From contig NC_087257.1 in assembly GCF_037042905.1 (NCBI RefSeq), positions 29,224,001 to 29,288,000 on the forward strand: DNA of 64,000 nucleotides. The letters are read 5' to 3'. Both the position numbers and the translations under genes were made by a program. The DNA comes from Lytechinus pictus. Taxonomy: Eukaryota; Echinodermata; Echinoidea; Temnopleuroida; Toxopneustidae. Below the pieces are notes generated by a model. It had not been told where the DNA came from. It worked only from the letters and a program-made list of their open reading frames with translations, and ran no database searches. Below are positions 23,701 through 35,700 of this stretch, piece by piece (the stretch's first letter is position 1; each line of letters starts with the position of its first letter).

Positions 23701-26700
23701 AGACGCAACAAATCCCAGAGCAATTGTCGCAGGAGCAAATGTCGTTTCATCCTTACTGGAGGCAGAGCTTGAATGCTGCTGGTAAATATTCTGAACTTGG
23801 TTTGAATTTAAATTCTGGTCTAAAGGTCAGGTTTCACTATAGATGGCAGAATGTAACACCAAACAAAAGAAAAAATGTATCACCTCATTTGACACTGAAA
23901 CTCATTCATGGCTGTCCAGGAAAAATAACTATAAAGGAATCTACACCCTTATAATGCACAAGAAGTTCATAGTAAATGTTCATGACAGGAATAGTTTCTT
24001 ACAATTTTAAAATCGCATATGAAAATAATGAAATAAATTCACCATGTTTTTTAACAGTCTCTAGGGGGAGCAATTTCTGGTATGTGTTTACGAGGCCTGC
24101 ATCTGAGATAATGAGAGGAGCATGGATGTCAACATCTCCGGTTGTCCTGGCAACACGAACACCTGAAATAAAAGGAAATATTGAATATCTAATGAACACT
24201 TTAACACCATTTTGACTTGAATATTGAAATTTTCCACACTAATCTCTAAATCTCTATCATTCTAAAATTCATTAATTCTTTCATTCATTCATCTGTCCAT
24301 CCATCCATCCATTATTTCATTCCTTTATTCATCCATTATTTCATTCCTTTATTCATCCATCCATCCATTCACTATTCATTCATTCCTTTATTCATCCATC
24401 CATCCAACCATCCATCCATTCTTCCATCCATCCATCCTTCCATCCACCCAACCATCCATCCATCCATCCATCCATCCATCCATCCATTCCCTCACAATTC
24501 TGTCACTACCTTTCCTTCTGTTATTCATTCATGATTCCAATCAACTCACCGTATGCTGCACCATCCTTGTCAATGAGGATCTCAGACACTGGAGCCCTGA
24601 CCAGGACCTTACCCCCAGCCTTCTCAATGACGGGTACGATATGGAAGGCGATCTCACTGGCCCCGCCCCTTGGATAGAAGCCACCATGCACATAGTGATT
24701 CATCAACAGTGTGTGCATCATAAGGCTAGCATCCTCAGGTATGGTTCCTAGAAAGCAAAGCAAAATTGATTGGTAGGCACTAGACAGTGACGCCAGAATG
24801 TTCTGCTAAGACGAAGAGTTAGGGGTCAAACCAATATTCACCCCTACTTATCTCTGATCACAAAGTTCTGGTATCATTATTCATAGGCTTTTCATTCAAT
24901 AGCTTGAAAAGCTAGTTCAGATACATGATGATGATGATGTTGTTGATGATGATGACGATGTTAATGGTGATGATAATGGTGGTGATGATGATGGTGATGA
25001 TGATGATTATGATTAACAGTTTTATACAACACCTTCAATTTGAAAACCAAGGGCTCATCTGTTTTCTTACTTGCATCATTAGAGATATTTTTCTCAGCTA
25101 GCTAGGGTCATAAGTATCCCCGAACTGAGAGTACAATCAAGAACAAGTGGAACGCCTCTGGCAGTCTCGCCTGCATTACGCAATTTAATATAGCAGCAGT
25201 GCTAACTTTGAAAACTACTATAAAATAATCATTCACAAAAACATCATTCATATAATGACATAATACCATGTTCATTGACCATAAATGACATTTGAACGGA
25301 GACTTAAGACTGTCAACTACACCCATGTCCACATTTCATTCACTCTATCCATAAACTTTCAAAGTTATGATGGCACTTCAACAATTACCCCAACATGGCC
25401 TAAGTTTATTGACCTTAACTGACCTTTGACTTGGTTTTGTGACCTGAAACTCACAGGGGATGTTCAGTGATGCTTGATTACTCTTATATCCCAAGTTTTA
25501 TGAACTAGATCCATAAACTTTCAGAGTTAGGATGGTAATTCAACAAATACCCCCAACACGGCCAAAGTTCATTGACCTTTAATGACCTTTGACCATGGTC
25601 ATGTGACCTGAAACTCGTACAGGATGTTCAGTGATACTTGATTACTCTTATGTCCAAGTTTTATGAACTAGATCCATAAACTTTCAGAGTTAGGATGGTA
25701 ATTTAACATATACCCCCAACACGGCCAAAGTTCATTGACCTTAAATGACCATTGACCATGGTCATGTGACCTGAAACTCGCACAGGATATTCAGTGGTAC
25801 TTGATTAACCTAATGTCCAAGTTTCAAGAACTAGATCCATAAATTTTCAAAGTTATGATGGTAATTCATCAAATACCCCCAACTTGGCCAAAGTTCATTG
25901 ACCCTAAATGACCTTTGACCTTGGTCATGTGACCTGAAACTCAGACAGGATGTTCACTAATACTTCATTAACCTTATGTCCAAGTGTAGGATCTTACTCA
26001 AAGTTAGATAACCCTTTTGTTAAAGTCCATGTTTTGTTAAACTCTTTTGTTAAACTCCATGTACAGATGTGGACTGCATACCTTAGTAACTGAACTATAG
26101 GCATGATAGGTTGCCTGGTATTTCAACAGGCTGGGTTGTCATAATAAGTAGACTATAGGTTAACAGGTGTGTAGGATGACAGACTCTTTGTGTTACATAT
26201 TTCTGTTTGGTGTGCTGGCAAGAAAAGCCAAGCCAGCTCACTCTGACTTCTGATTTTGGAGAGGAAGGTCCGATTTGGGGTGTTTCCTAACCAAGGAAAA
26301 GGGCGTGTGCCACAGTGCGGGCAGGTTCCTTTCTACTCATGCCGAATTGTAAGTAATGTTTGGTTTATATGGTTTTAATGTTAATACAATTCTTATGCTT
26401 AATATGGCATGTCTGTTTTCGGAAAGAAAGATAGATTTACATATATATATTCTGCTCATTTTGTCACCAAATTACATATATTTCTTATCTTACTCCATTC
26501 CTCAAAGTGAATACAATTATCCTTTCTAAAATGAACAAAGTTGTATTTTGCTATTTAAGGTCGTACAATTCTGTGTCATTTATAAAAAGCTTGTTTTGCA
26601 AATTATGAATATTTCATGTGATACCTCCGGTGAAGGAAACGTATTTTGCAAGTCTGTTAAAGTCAATTATATAATCGATCTACGATTCAGAGAGAAAGTT

Positions 26701-29700
26701 AATTATATTAGATTTCTCCACACTGTTATGTATTTTTTGACTATCACAAAGCTCATGCTAATAAAAGCTTGTTATTTATTTACTTTGATAATATGACAGC
26801 TAATTTCGATAAGCTGACATCTTTGTGAATAGAAAATTGTTAGGGTCTTTGCTGTTAAGTATTTGGTCTATTCCTATTTTAGGCGGCTGTCAACCTAGGG
26901 TCAACCTAGGGTTAATGTAGAGTCAACGTACGTAGGTCAGGGTAGCACCTATACCCGCTATGTCAAGGTCATGAGTCACAGAGGAGAATGACTCACTCCA
27001 GTCAGCCGAAGCTTCTGTTCGTCGGACTCGACCATAATTCTTCCTAGTTATAGAGCTTCAACTCAACTATGGTCCTTCGTTCTTCAAGGACACGTGTCTT
27101 CGCTGATGTGCGTCGCGTTTTCATCGTCCCATAATTGTTCTTCGTTGTCGTCGATCATCGACATGTTCTTCGTCGTAATCGTCGCCTCTTCGTAGTCGCC
27201 GTGGTTTGTCGATCTCTTCTGTTTTTCGAACTCCACTTTACCCGATTAAGACTTTCGGTAACATAATTTAAAGGCCTATTTTTAGATCGATCTCTTCCCA
27301 TAAACAATCGATGATGATTATATTCCTCTTATGCATATATGGCATTTTATGATTTTTTATATGCAAAGATTTATTGAATATCCATTTGCCAATATACTTA
27401 TGTTCTCAACGATTCAATGTTAATGGCTTATTATATTTTATGACATTAAATTGATCACTTCATTTATATCTTGAATATCCTTTGGTCTTTTATTCAGGAT
27501 GGTTAAGTAGCCTGTAGATTAATGAGTTAATTAGAGCAGTTTTGCTCGTGACATTTGGGGGCTTGTCCGGGAGTCGAACCCGGGACCTCTCGCACTGTGG
27601 TTGCAAGCTTCTGGCACAAGCAAGTGACATTGGGATATTGGTAAGAGAAAGCAAATTCTAAACAAAGAGTCTGTTAACCTAACATATCTATTTCTAACAG
27701 TTTAGGATCAACCATGGATTCAAATTTGTTTGAGTTAGGGAAAGAGTTAGGCTTTACAGGTCAAGACCTTTTGTCATTTGTTGAACAGAGAGAAAAAGTA
27801 GCTCGAGATGAGCGACATGCAGCTAGGGAAGATAGGCAACAACAGATCGAGTTACAAAAACAAGAGGGAATGTTATTAGATAAGAAACTTGAATTAGCTC
27901 GTATCCAGAGTAGTTCTGAAGTAGGAAGTAGTGACGGTGACCGTCGTTCTTTGGCCCCTTCCCCTAAACTCCCTCCTTTCACGGAAGGAAAGGATAGTAT
28001 GGATGCATATCTTAATAGATTTGAACGCTATGCTGAAAATCAGGGTTGGCCACAGACTAGCTGGGCCATAAGTCTTAGTGCTTTACTTCGTGGTAAGTCG
28101 TTAGATGTATACTCAAGGTTGTCAGCTGATCAGGCAAAAGATTATGCAACACTGAAGGATGCTTTGTTGAAGAGATTTGAACTCACGGCAGATGATTTCC
28201 GTAAGAAGTTCAGATTTTCTAATCCCGAGGTAGGAGAGACTCCTAGTCAGTTTGTTGTGAGGTTGTCCCATTATTTAGATAAGTGGATAGAATTGTCTGA
28301 AGCTCAGCACTCATATGATGGTATTGTACAGTTACTTCTAATGCAGCAAGTCTTAGAGAAAGGAGGTCAAGCACTAGCGTTATTTCTAAAAGAAAGAAAA
28401 CCAAAATCTGCAGATGAAATGGCAGGTCTGGCAGATACATTTGTTGAGGCACATGGGGGTCACTATGGAGTACCTAAAAAGAACTCCCCCTTGATGAACC
28501 ATAAGAGTAAACCTAAGGGTAGTACTGCGGTATCCAATGCGCCAATTGCTGAGAACAAGGTTAAGGGTGAACAATCAGGCCATCGTAGGAAGGGTCCATG
28601 CTTTGTTTGTAACAAAATGGGTCATTTTGCGCAAGATTGTAATGTTAGACTCCAAGGCGCGAGTTTAGTTAGTTCTCAGAAGCCACCAATAGGTAAGCGT
28701 AGGAACCAAAAGAATCAGTTAAGAGAAACTCAAGAAGATTTAGTAGGGAAACAGACATCAGGTAGTTGTCCCACTTGTAGTTCTTCTGGGTCTCAGGAAA
28801 CTCAGATCACTGACAGTATAGAGTTAGGAGAGTTCTTAGTGTCTTCTGCTGAGTATATTGAATCTCCTTCTAAAGAAATTCTAGAGATAGAAAAGCATAG
28901 GGAAGTCACTAGTATGTGTGCTACTTGTAAGCGTCGTTGGCATGATAAGCTTCCAGTTAGGAATGGAAAACTTGAATCATATGATGTGAGTGTCCTTAGG
29001 GATACAGGTTGTTCAGGTGTAATCGTGAAGAAGTCACTGATATTGCCAGAACAGTTTACTGGTCAGTCTAAGTGGTGTGTCTTAATTGACCAAACAATTA
29101 GGAAATTCCCAATAGCTAGGGTCAACATTGATTCTCCTTGGTTTGTTGGCAAGGTAGAAGCGTTGTGCGTAGAGACGCCTGTATTTGACGTAGTTCTTGG
29201 TGAAATTGACAATGTGAGACCAGCGAAGGATCCAATTCCAAATTGGAAACCTGGTCAACCATGCAAGTCGCATGACAATGTGAACATGGCAGTTCAGACT
29301 CGAGCTCAAGTTCGTGAAGCTCAGCGGCCACGGCCGACTTTGAAGGTTCCGTCAGCCATACCTGATGTTTCTTCAGAAGATATCAAAGAGGCTCAGATGG
29401 CTGACCCAACGCTAAAGAAAGCGATGGAGTATGCTAGTTTGAATAGTAAAGATCGTGAAGATAGTGAAATTTCAGGACATAGTTCATATTTTGTCTTTGA
29501 TGGTGGATTGTTACACAGGGTTTTTCAACCAAAGTCTGTGCTTAGTGGTAATGAAGTTAGGCAGTTAGTTGTTCCTAAACCTTATAGGCAAGCTGTGTTG
29601 AAGTTAGCTCATGAGAGTATAATGGGGGGTCACCAAGGTGTAAAGAAAGTAACTGATAAGGTCTTGGCTAATTTCTATTGGCCTGGTGTCCAAGCAGATA

Positions 29701-32700
29701 TTACTCGGTATTGTAGGTCTTGCGATATCTGTCAGCGAACAGTCCCCAAGGGCAGAATTCCTAAGGTCCCTCTAGGCAAGATGCCTGTGATAGATGTTCC
29801 TTTTCTTAGAGTAGCTGTCGATTTGGTAGGCCCAATTAAACCAGTAACTGCTAGAAAGAACATGTATATTCTCACGATTGTAGACTATGCAACCCGCTAT
29901 CCTGAGGCGGTTGCGTTGGCAAACATTGAGACTAGTACAGTAGCTGAAGCTATGGTAGAGGTCTTTTGTAGAGTTGGGGTTCCCCAAGAGATTCTATCGG
30001 ATCGTGGTACCCAATTTACCTCGGAGATGATGAGAGAAGTAGGGAGGTTATTGTCGATTCGACAGTTAACAACCACACCCTACCACCCCGCTTGTAACGG
30101 GTTAGTTGAGAGGTTTAATCAAACACTTAAGCAGATCTTGAAGAGAGTATGTGCAGACCGTCCAAGTGATTGGGACCGGTATTTGGCACCTGTTCTATTT
30201 GCGTACAGAGCAGCCCCTCAGGCTTCACTTGGCTTCTCGCCTTTCGAACTCTTGTATGGCAGACAGGTTCGAGGTCCTCTTGAGATACTTAAGGAACTTT
30301 GGAGTGGTCAGGCTAATGATTCTGAATTGAAGACTACATATCAGTACATTGTTGATCTTAAGGATAGGCTTGAGAGTACCATGGAAGTAGCACAGGAAGA
30401 GTTAAGTAAGTCAACCTCGCGAAATATGAGATACTATAATGCCAAGAGTAGGGTTAGGAAGTTTGTTGCCGGAGATAAGGTTCTGCTTCTCCTTCCATCA
30501 GATCACAACAAATTGCTGTTACAATGGAAGGGTCCTTTCAAGGTAGTCCATAAATTGAGTGATCTTGATTATCGTCTCGACATGAACGGAAAAGTGAAAA
30601 CCTTTCATGCTAATCTCTTAAAGAGATACATTGACCGGGCAGAAAAGCCTGATGTTCCTTCGTCTGTTGACAAGTCTGAGGAAGATACCACTTCTGCTGG
30701 AGCTTTAGAGGTAGTTGTTGGAGCTTCAGTTATAGATGGGTATGAGGATACTAGTCAAGAGACCCCCTCTATTCCAAGTAGTATAAGGATAGGTATCCCA
30801 GTGTTAGAAGCACAGGAAACCATTGATGATGTTGAACTTGGTTCTGATTTGTCGACTCAACAGAGACACGAAGTTAGTTCTCTACTTGAGGATTTTCCGG
30901 ATGTGATGACTGATGTGCCAGGTAAAACACTTTTAGGCAGTCATTCTATTCGTTTGACTTCTGCTGATCCCATTCGACAAAGACCATATCCCGTCCCACA
31001 TGCACTTCGTTCTGTGATACAGGATGAGACAGAGAAGATGGTCAAAATGGGAGTGATAGAGAAGTCAAATTCACCTTATTCGTCCCCAATAGTCATAGTA
31101 AAGAAATCAGATGGCAGCAATCGTTTCTGTATAGATTTCCGTAGACTGAATCGCATCACAATATTTGATGCAGAACCTTTGCCAAGTGCAGATGAAATCT
31201 TCGCTAGTCTTTCTGAATCTTGTTACTTTTCTAAGGTGGACTTAAGCAAAGGCTACTGGCAAATCCCTTTGTCAGAAGATGCCAAAGCAAAGACAGCTTT
31301 TCAGAGTCCAAGTGGATTGTTCCAGTTTCGTGTCATGCCATTTGGTTTGGTCAATGCACCTGCCACTTTTAGCAGGGTCATGAGGTCTTTGTTGGCAGAC
31401 ATGAAACACGTCACTAATTATCTGGATGACATTCTCATTCATACTTCGACTTGGTCAGAACACATATCTACCTTGTATGAGCTTTTGGGAAGATTGCGAG
31501 CAGCAGGGCTCACTGCTCGACCCAGCAAGTGCCAACTCGGTTGCACAAAGGTAGAATTCTTAGGGCATATTGTCCAAGCAGGTAAGATCCAACCCATGTT
31601 GGATAAGGTAGAGAAGATCCGTGATGCTAAGAAGCCTGAAACTAAGAAGCAGCTTCGTGCATTCATCGGATTAGCCAGCTATTACCGGCGCTTTATCCCA
31701 AATTTTGCGTCGAAAGCATCACGTCTGACAGACAAGACAAGGAACCGGGAGCCTAACCAGTTGAAATGGACTGCTGAAGAAGAGGCCGCCTTCAAAGTTT
31801 TGAAGGAAAGTCTCACACAGAGCCCCATCCTTTGTCTGCCTGATGTTCAGAAGAAGTTCATTTTAAGAACAGATGCATCTTCTACTGGACTTGGTGCTGT
31901 ACTCCTTCAGGAGCATGATGGAGAGAAACAGCCTGTTGCTTATGCAAGTCGCAAGCTTCTTCCGCGTGAACAAGCCTACTCGACTATTGAGCGTGAATGT
32001 CTCGGATTGGTATGGGGAATAAGTAAATTCCGTGTTTACCTTGAAGGTACAGACTTTGTCCTTGAAACAGACCACAAACCACTTCTATACCTCAATCGAG
32101 CAAAATGTATCAACAGTAGGGTAATGAGGTGGGCCCTTTCCCTCCAGCCATTTCGCTACCGCATTGAGGCAATTCGCGGCTCCGAGAACGTAGGAGCAGA
32201 CTTTCTCAGTAGGTTGTAAGAAAAAAGGCACCGAAAATTGAAATGCATGCAATTTAAAAGATTGAAAATTGTATTGCAAAATAAAACTGATTTAATTTGA
32301 TTTAAATTTGGAAAACATTTAAGTCGATTCTTTATACACCTAAACCAAGGTAGTAAATTACTGTGCTATATAGTGAGCATATTAATATTTCACATTTATC
32401 CTGCGAATCATATATTTTTACACATTGAATAAGATTAAACTCATTTCTGGAAGAAAATCAGAGCATTTTCTTTAAATTGGGGAGTAATTGTAGGATCTTA
32501 TTCAAAGTTAGATAACCCTTTTGTTAAAGTCCATGTTTTGTTAAACTCTTTTGTTAAAACTCCATGTACAGATGTGGACTGCATACCTTAGTAACTGAAC
32601 TATAGGCATGATAGGTTGCCTGGTATTTCAACAGGCTGGGTTGTCATAATAAGTAGACTATAGGTTAACAGGTGTGTAGGATGACAGACTCTTTGTGTTA

Positions 32701-35700
32701 CATATTTCTGTTTGGTGTGCTGGCAAGAAAAGCCAAGCCAGCTCACTCTGACTTCTGATTTTGGAGAGGAAGGTCCGTTTTGGGGTGTTTCCTAACCAAG
32801 GAAAAGGGCGTGTGCCACAGTGCGGGCAGGTTCCTTTCTACTCATGCCGAATTGTAAGTAATGTTTGGTTTATATGGTTTTAATGTTAATACAATTCTTA
32901 TGCTTAATATGGCATGTCTGTTTTCGGAAAGAAAGATAGATTTACATATATATATTCTGCTCATTTTGTCACCAAATTACATATATTTCTTATCTTACTC
33001 CATTCCTCAAAGTGAATACAATTATCCTTACTAAAATGAACAAAGTTGTATTTTGCTATTTAAGGTCGTACAATTCTGTGTCATTTATAAAAAGCTTGTT
33101 TTGCAAATTATGAATATTTCATGTGATACCTCCGGTGAAGGAAACGTATTTTGCAAGTCTGTTAAAGTCAATTATATAATCGATCTACGATTCAGAGAGA
33201 AAGTTAATTATATTAGATTTCTCCACACTGTTATGTATTTTTTGACTATCACAAAGCTCATGCTAATAAAAGCTTGTTATTTATTTACTTTGATAATATG
33301 ACAGCTAATTTCGATAAGCTGACATCTTTGTGAATAGAAAATTGTTAGGGTCTTTGCTGTTAAGTATTTGGTCTATTCCTATTTTAGGCGGCTGTCAACC
33401 TAGGGTCAACCCAGGGTTAATGTAGAGTCAACGTACGTAGGTCAGGGTAGCACCTATACCCGCTATGTCAAGGTCATGAGTCACAGAGGGGAATGACTCA
33501 CTCCAGTCAGCCGAAGCTTCTGTTCGTCGGACTCGACCATAATTCTTCCTAGTTATAGAGCTTCAACTCAACTATGGTCCTTCGTTCTTCAAGGACACGT
33601 GTCTTCGCTGATGTGCGTCGCGTTTTCATCGTCCCATAATTGTTCTTCGTTGTCGTCGATCATCGACATGTTCTTCGTCGTAATCGTCGCCTCTTCGTAG
33701 TCGCCGTGGTTTGTCGATCTCTTCTGTTTTTCGAACTCCACTTTACCCGATTAAGACTTTCGGTAACATAATTTAAAGGCCTATTTTTAGATCGATCTCT
33801 TCCCATAAACAATCGATGATGATTATATTCCTCTTATGCATATATGGCATTTTATGATTTTTTATATGCAAAGATTTATTGAATATCCATTTGCCAATAT
33901 ACTTATGTTCTCAACGATTCAATGTTAATGGCTTATTATATTTTATGACATTAAATTGATCACTTCATTTATATCTTGAATATCCTTTGGTCTTTTATTC
34001 AGGGTGGTTAAGTAGCCTGTAGATTAATGAGTTAATTAGAGCAGTTTCGCTCGTGACATGAACTAGATCCATAAATTTTCAAAGTTATGATAGTAATTCA
34101 ACAAATACCCCCAACTTGACCAAAGTTCATTGACCCTAAATGACCTTTGACCTTGGTCATGAGACCTGAAACTCAAGCAGGATGTTCACTAATACTTGAT
34201 TAACCTTATGCCCAAGTTTCATGAACTAGGTCCATATACTTTCTAAGTTATGATGTAGATTTTGAAAATAATTTTCCCGTCATGGTCTAAGTTCATTGAC
34301 CCTAAATGACCTTTGACCTTGGTCATGTGACCTGAAACTCGGGCAGGATGTTTAGTAATACTTGATTAATCTTATGTCCAAGTTTCATGAACTAGGTCCA
34401 TATACTTTCTAAGTTATGATGTCATTTCAAAAACTTAACCTTAGGTTAAGATTTGATGTTGACGCCGCCGCCGCCGTCGGAAAAGCGGCGCCTATAGTCT
34501 CGCTCTGCTATGCAGGCGAGACAAAAACTCACTGATATCATCCCTATCACCTTTTGCAATTTTCTAATGACTCTACATGACCCATTTTTTAACCTGAATT
34601 GACTCAAGCTTTACTTGAAGAATGACTCCGCTCGAATCACGTCGCGTCCAGATTTTGACTTGACTCGAACCAACAATAACTTGTACCTAGATCTTGTGAC
34701 TAGACTGCCACATGACTTGGACTCGATCCATGTTAACTTGACTCAACTTGATTACAACTCTGACCACTTGCCCACATGAATTTGTTGCCTGCCCAGGTTA
34801 CCCTCCCGCCACCCCCCCCCCCCATGGGATTTGTGATTTTCCTTGGTGCAAACTGGCAACAGCAGCATTTTTAGAGTTCATAAGATGTTACACGGCATAC
34901 ATGTAAACTCACCATAATCCCCAAAGCAATATGAGAGGACAGCCTTCAGGTCTTTGTTCTCAGTGACACTGTCTAGGAAACGCTGAAGAGAGATCTCAGC
35001 ATACTTAAAGTACTTGGTCATAGCACTGATCATTCCTGTGGATATCAACAGCTGACAAATGCTCATCGGTAGAATCTTGAGCAAGAAAGCAGTCTGCATG
35101 TGTTTTCGCTGTTCCTGCACATGGAAATAACACAGAAGGGTTGTTTTCATTAATAAGGATAATCATCATTGAAACTGTTATGAAAGTGTTTGTTCCAATC
35201 TGTTTATTGTCATTATTACAATCAAATATGTGACCTGCCGTCCCCAAACCAACAATAAGTGAACCAAAATGAATATTACAATTTCTGTTTAGCTTGAAAA
35301 CTCACTTCCTAAGCTTTAAAATGATATATAATATCATTAACAATAACCATTACAAGTACTTGATTGAATGCAGAGGAAATTCAGCAAGAACTTAGAAAAT
35401 GAGGAGAAAACAATGTTGGAAGTTTGGGTTTCACTCAAGCATGAGATGTGCATACTGTGTAATCTCAGTGAAACTTCCAAGCAGTCCGAAAAAAGTAGTG
35501 TCCAAGAAACTCTTGTATCTTTTCTTTTATTCAACTTCACGACTTCAAATTTTCACAGCATGAAGAAGAAGAATCGCTCTTTCATATAAGCTATTTTTTT
35601 TATTTTTTTTTTATTTTGGAGACTAAATGACAATTTTGGCTATTTACAGAGAACCTTACCTGGCGACTTATTGGTGTTTTGGGGTGGTAGGTCACATATA

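Noticed and set aside
24275-24497. CRISPR-like regular repeats
   Set aside because: This is a CATC/CATT microsatellite in an animal intron; there are no spacers.
26548-26796. 82-codon frame repeated identically in both LTRs (also 33053-33301)
   Set aside because: The LTRs are nearly identical anyway, so conservation says nothing; no domain recognised.
27714-32219. Copia-type element, suggested by integrase before RT
   Set aside because: RT, RNase H and integrase tail motifs are Ty3/gypsy-like; the order is that of Gmr1-like elements.
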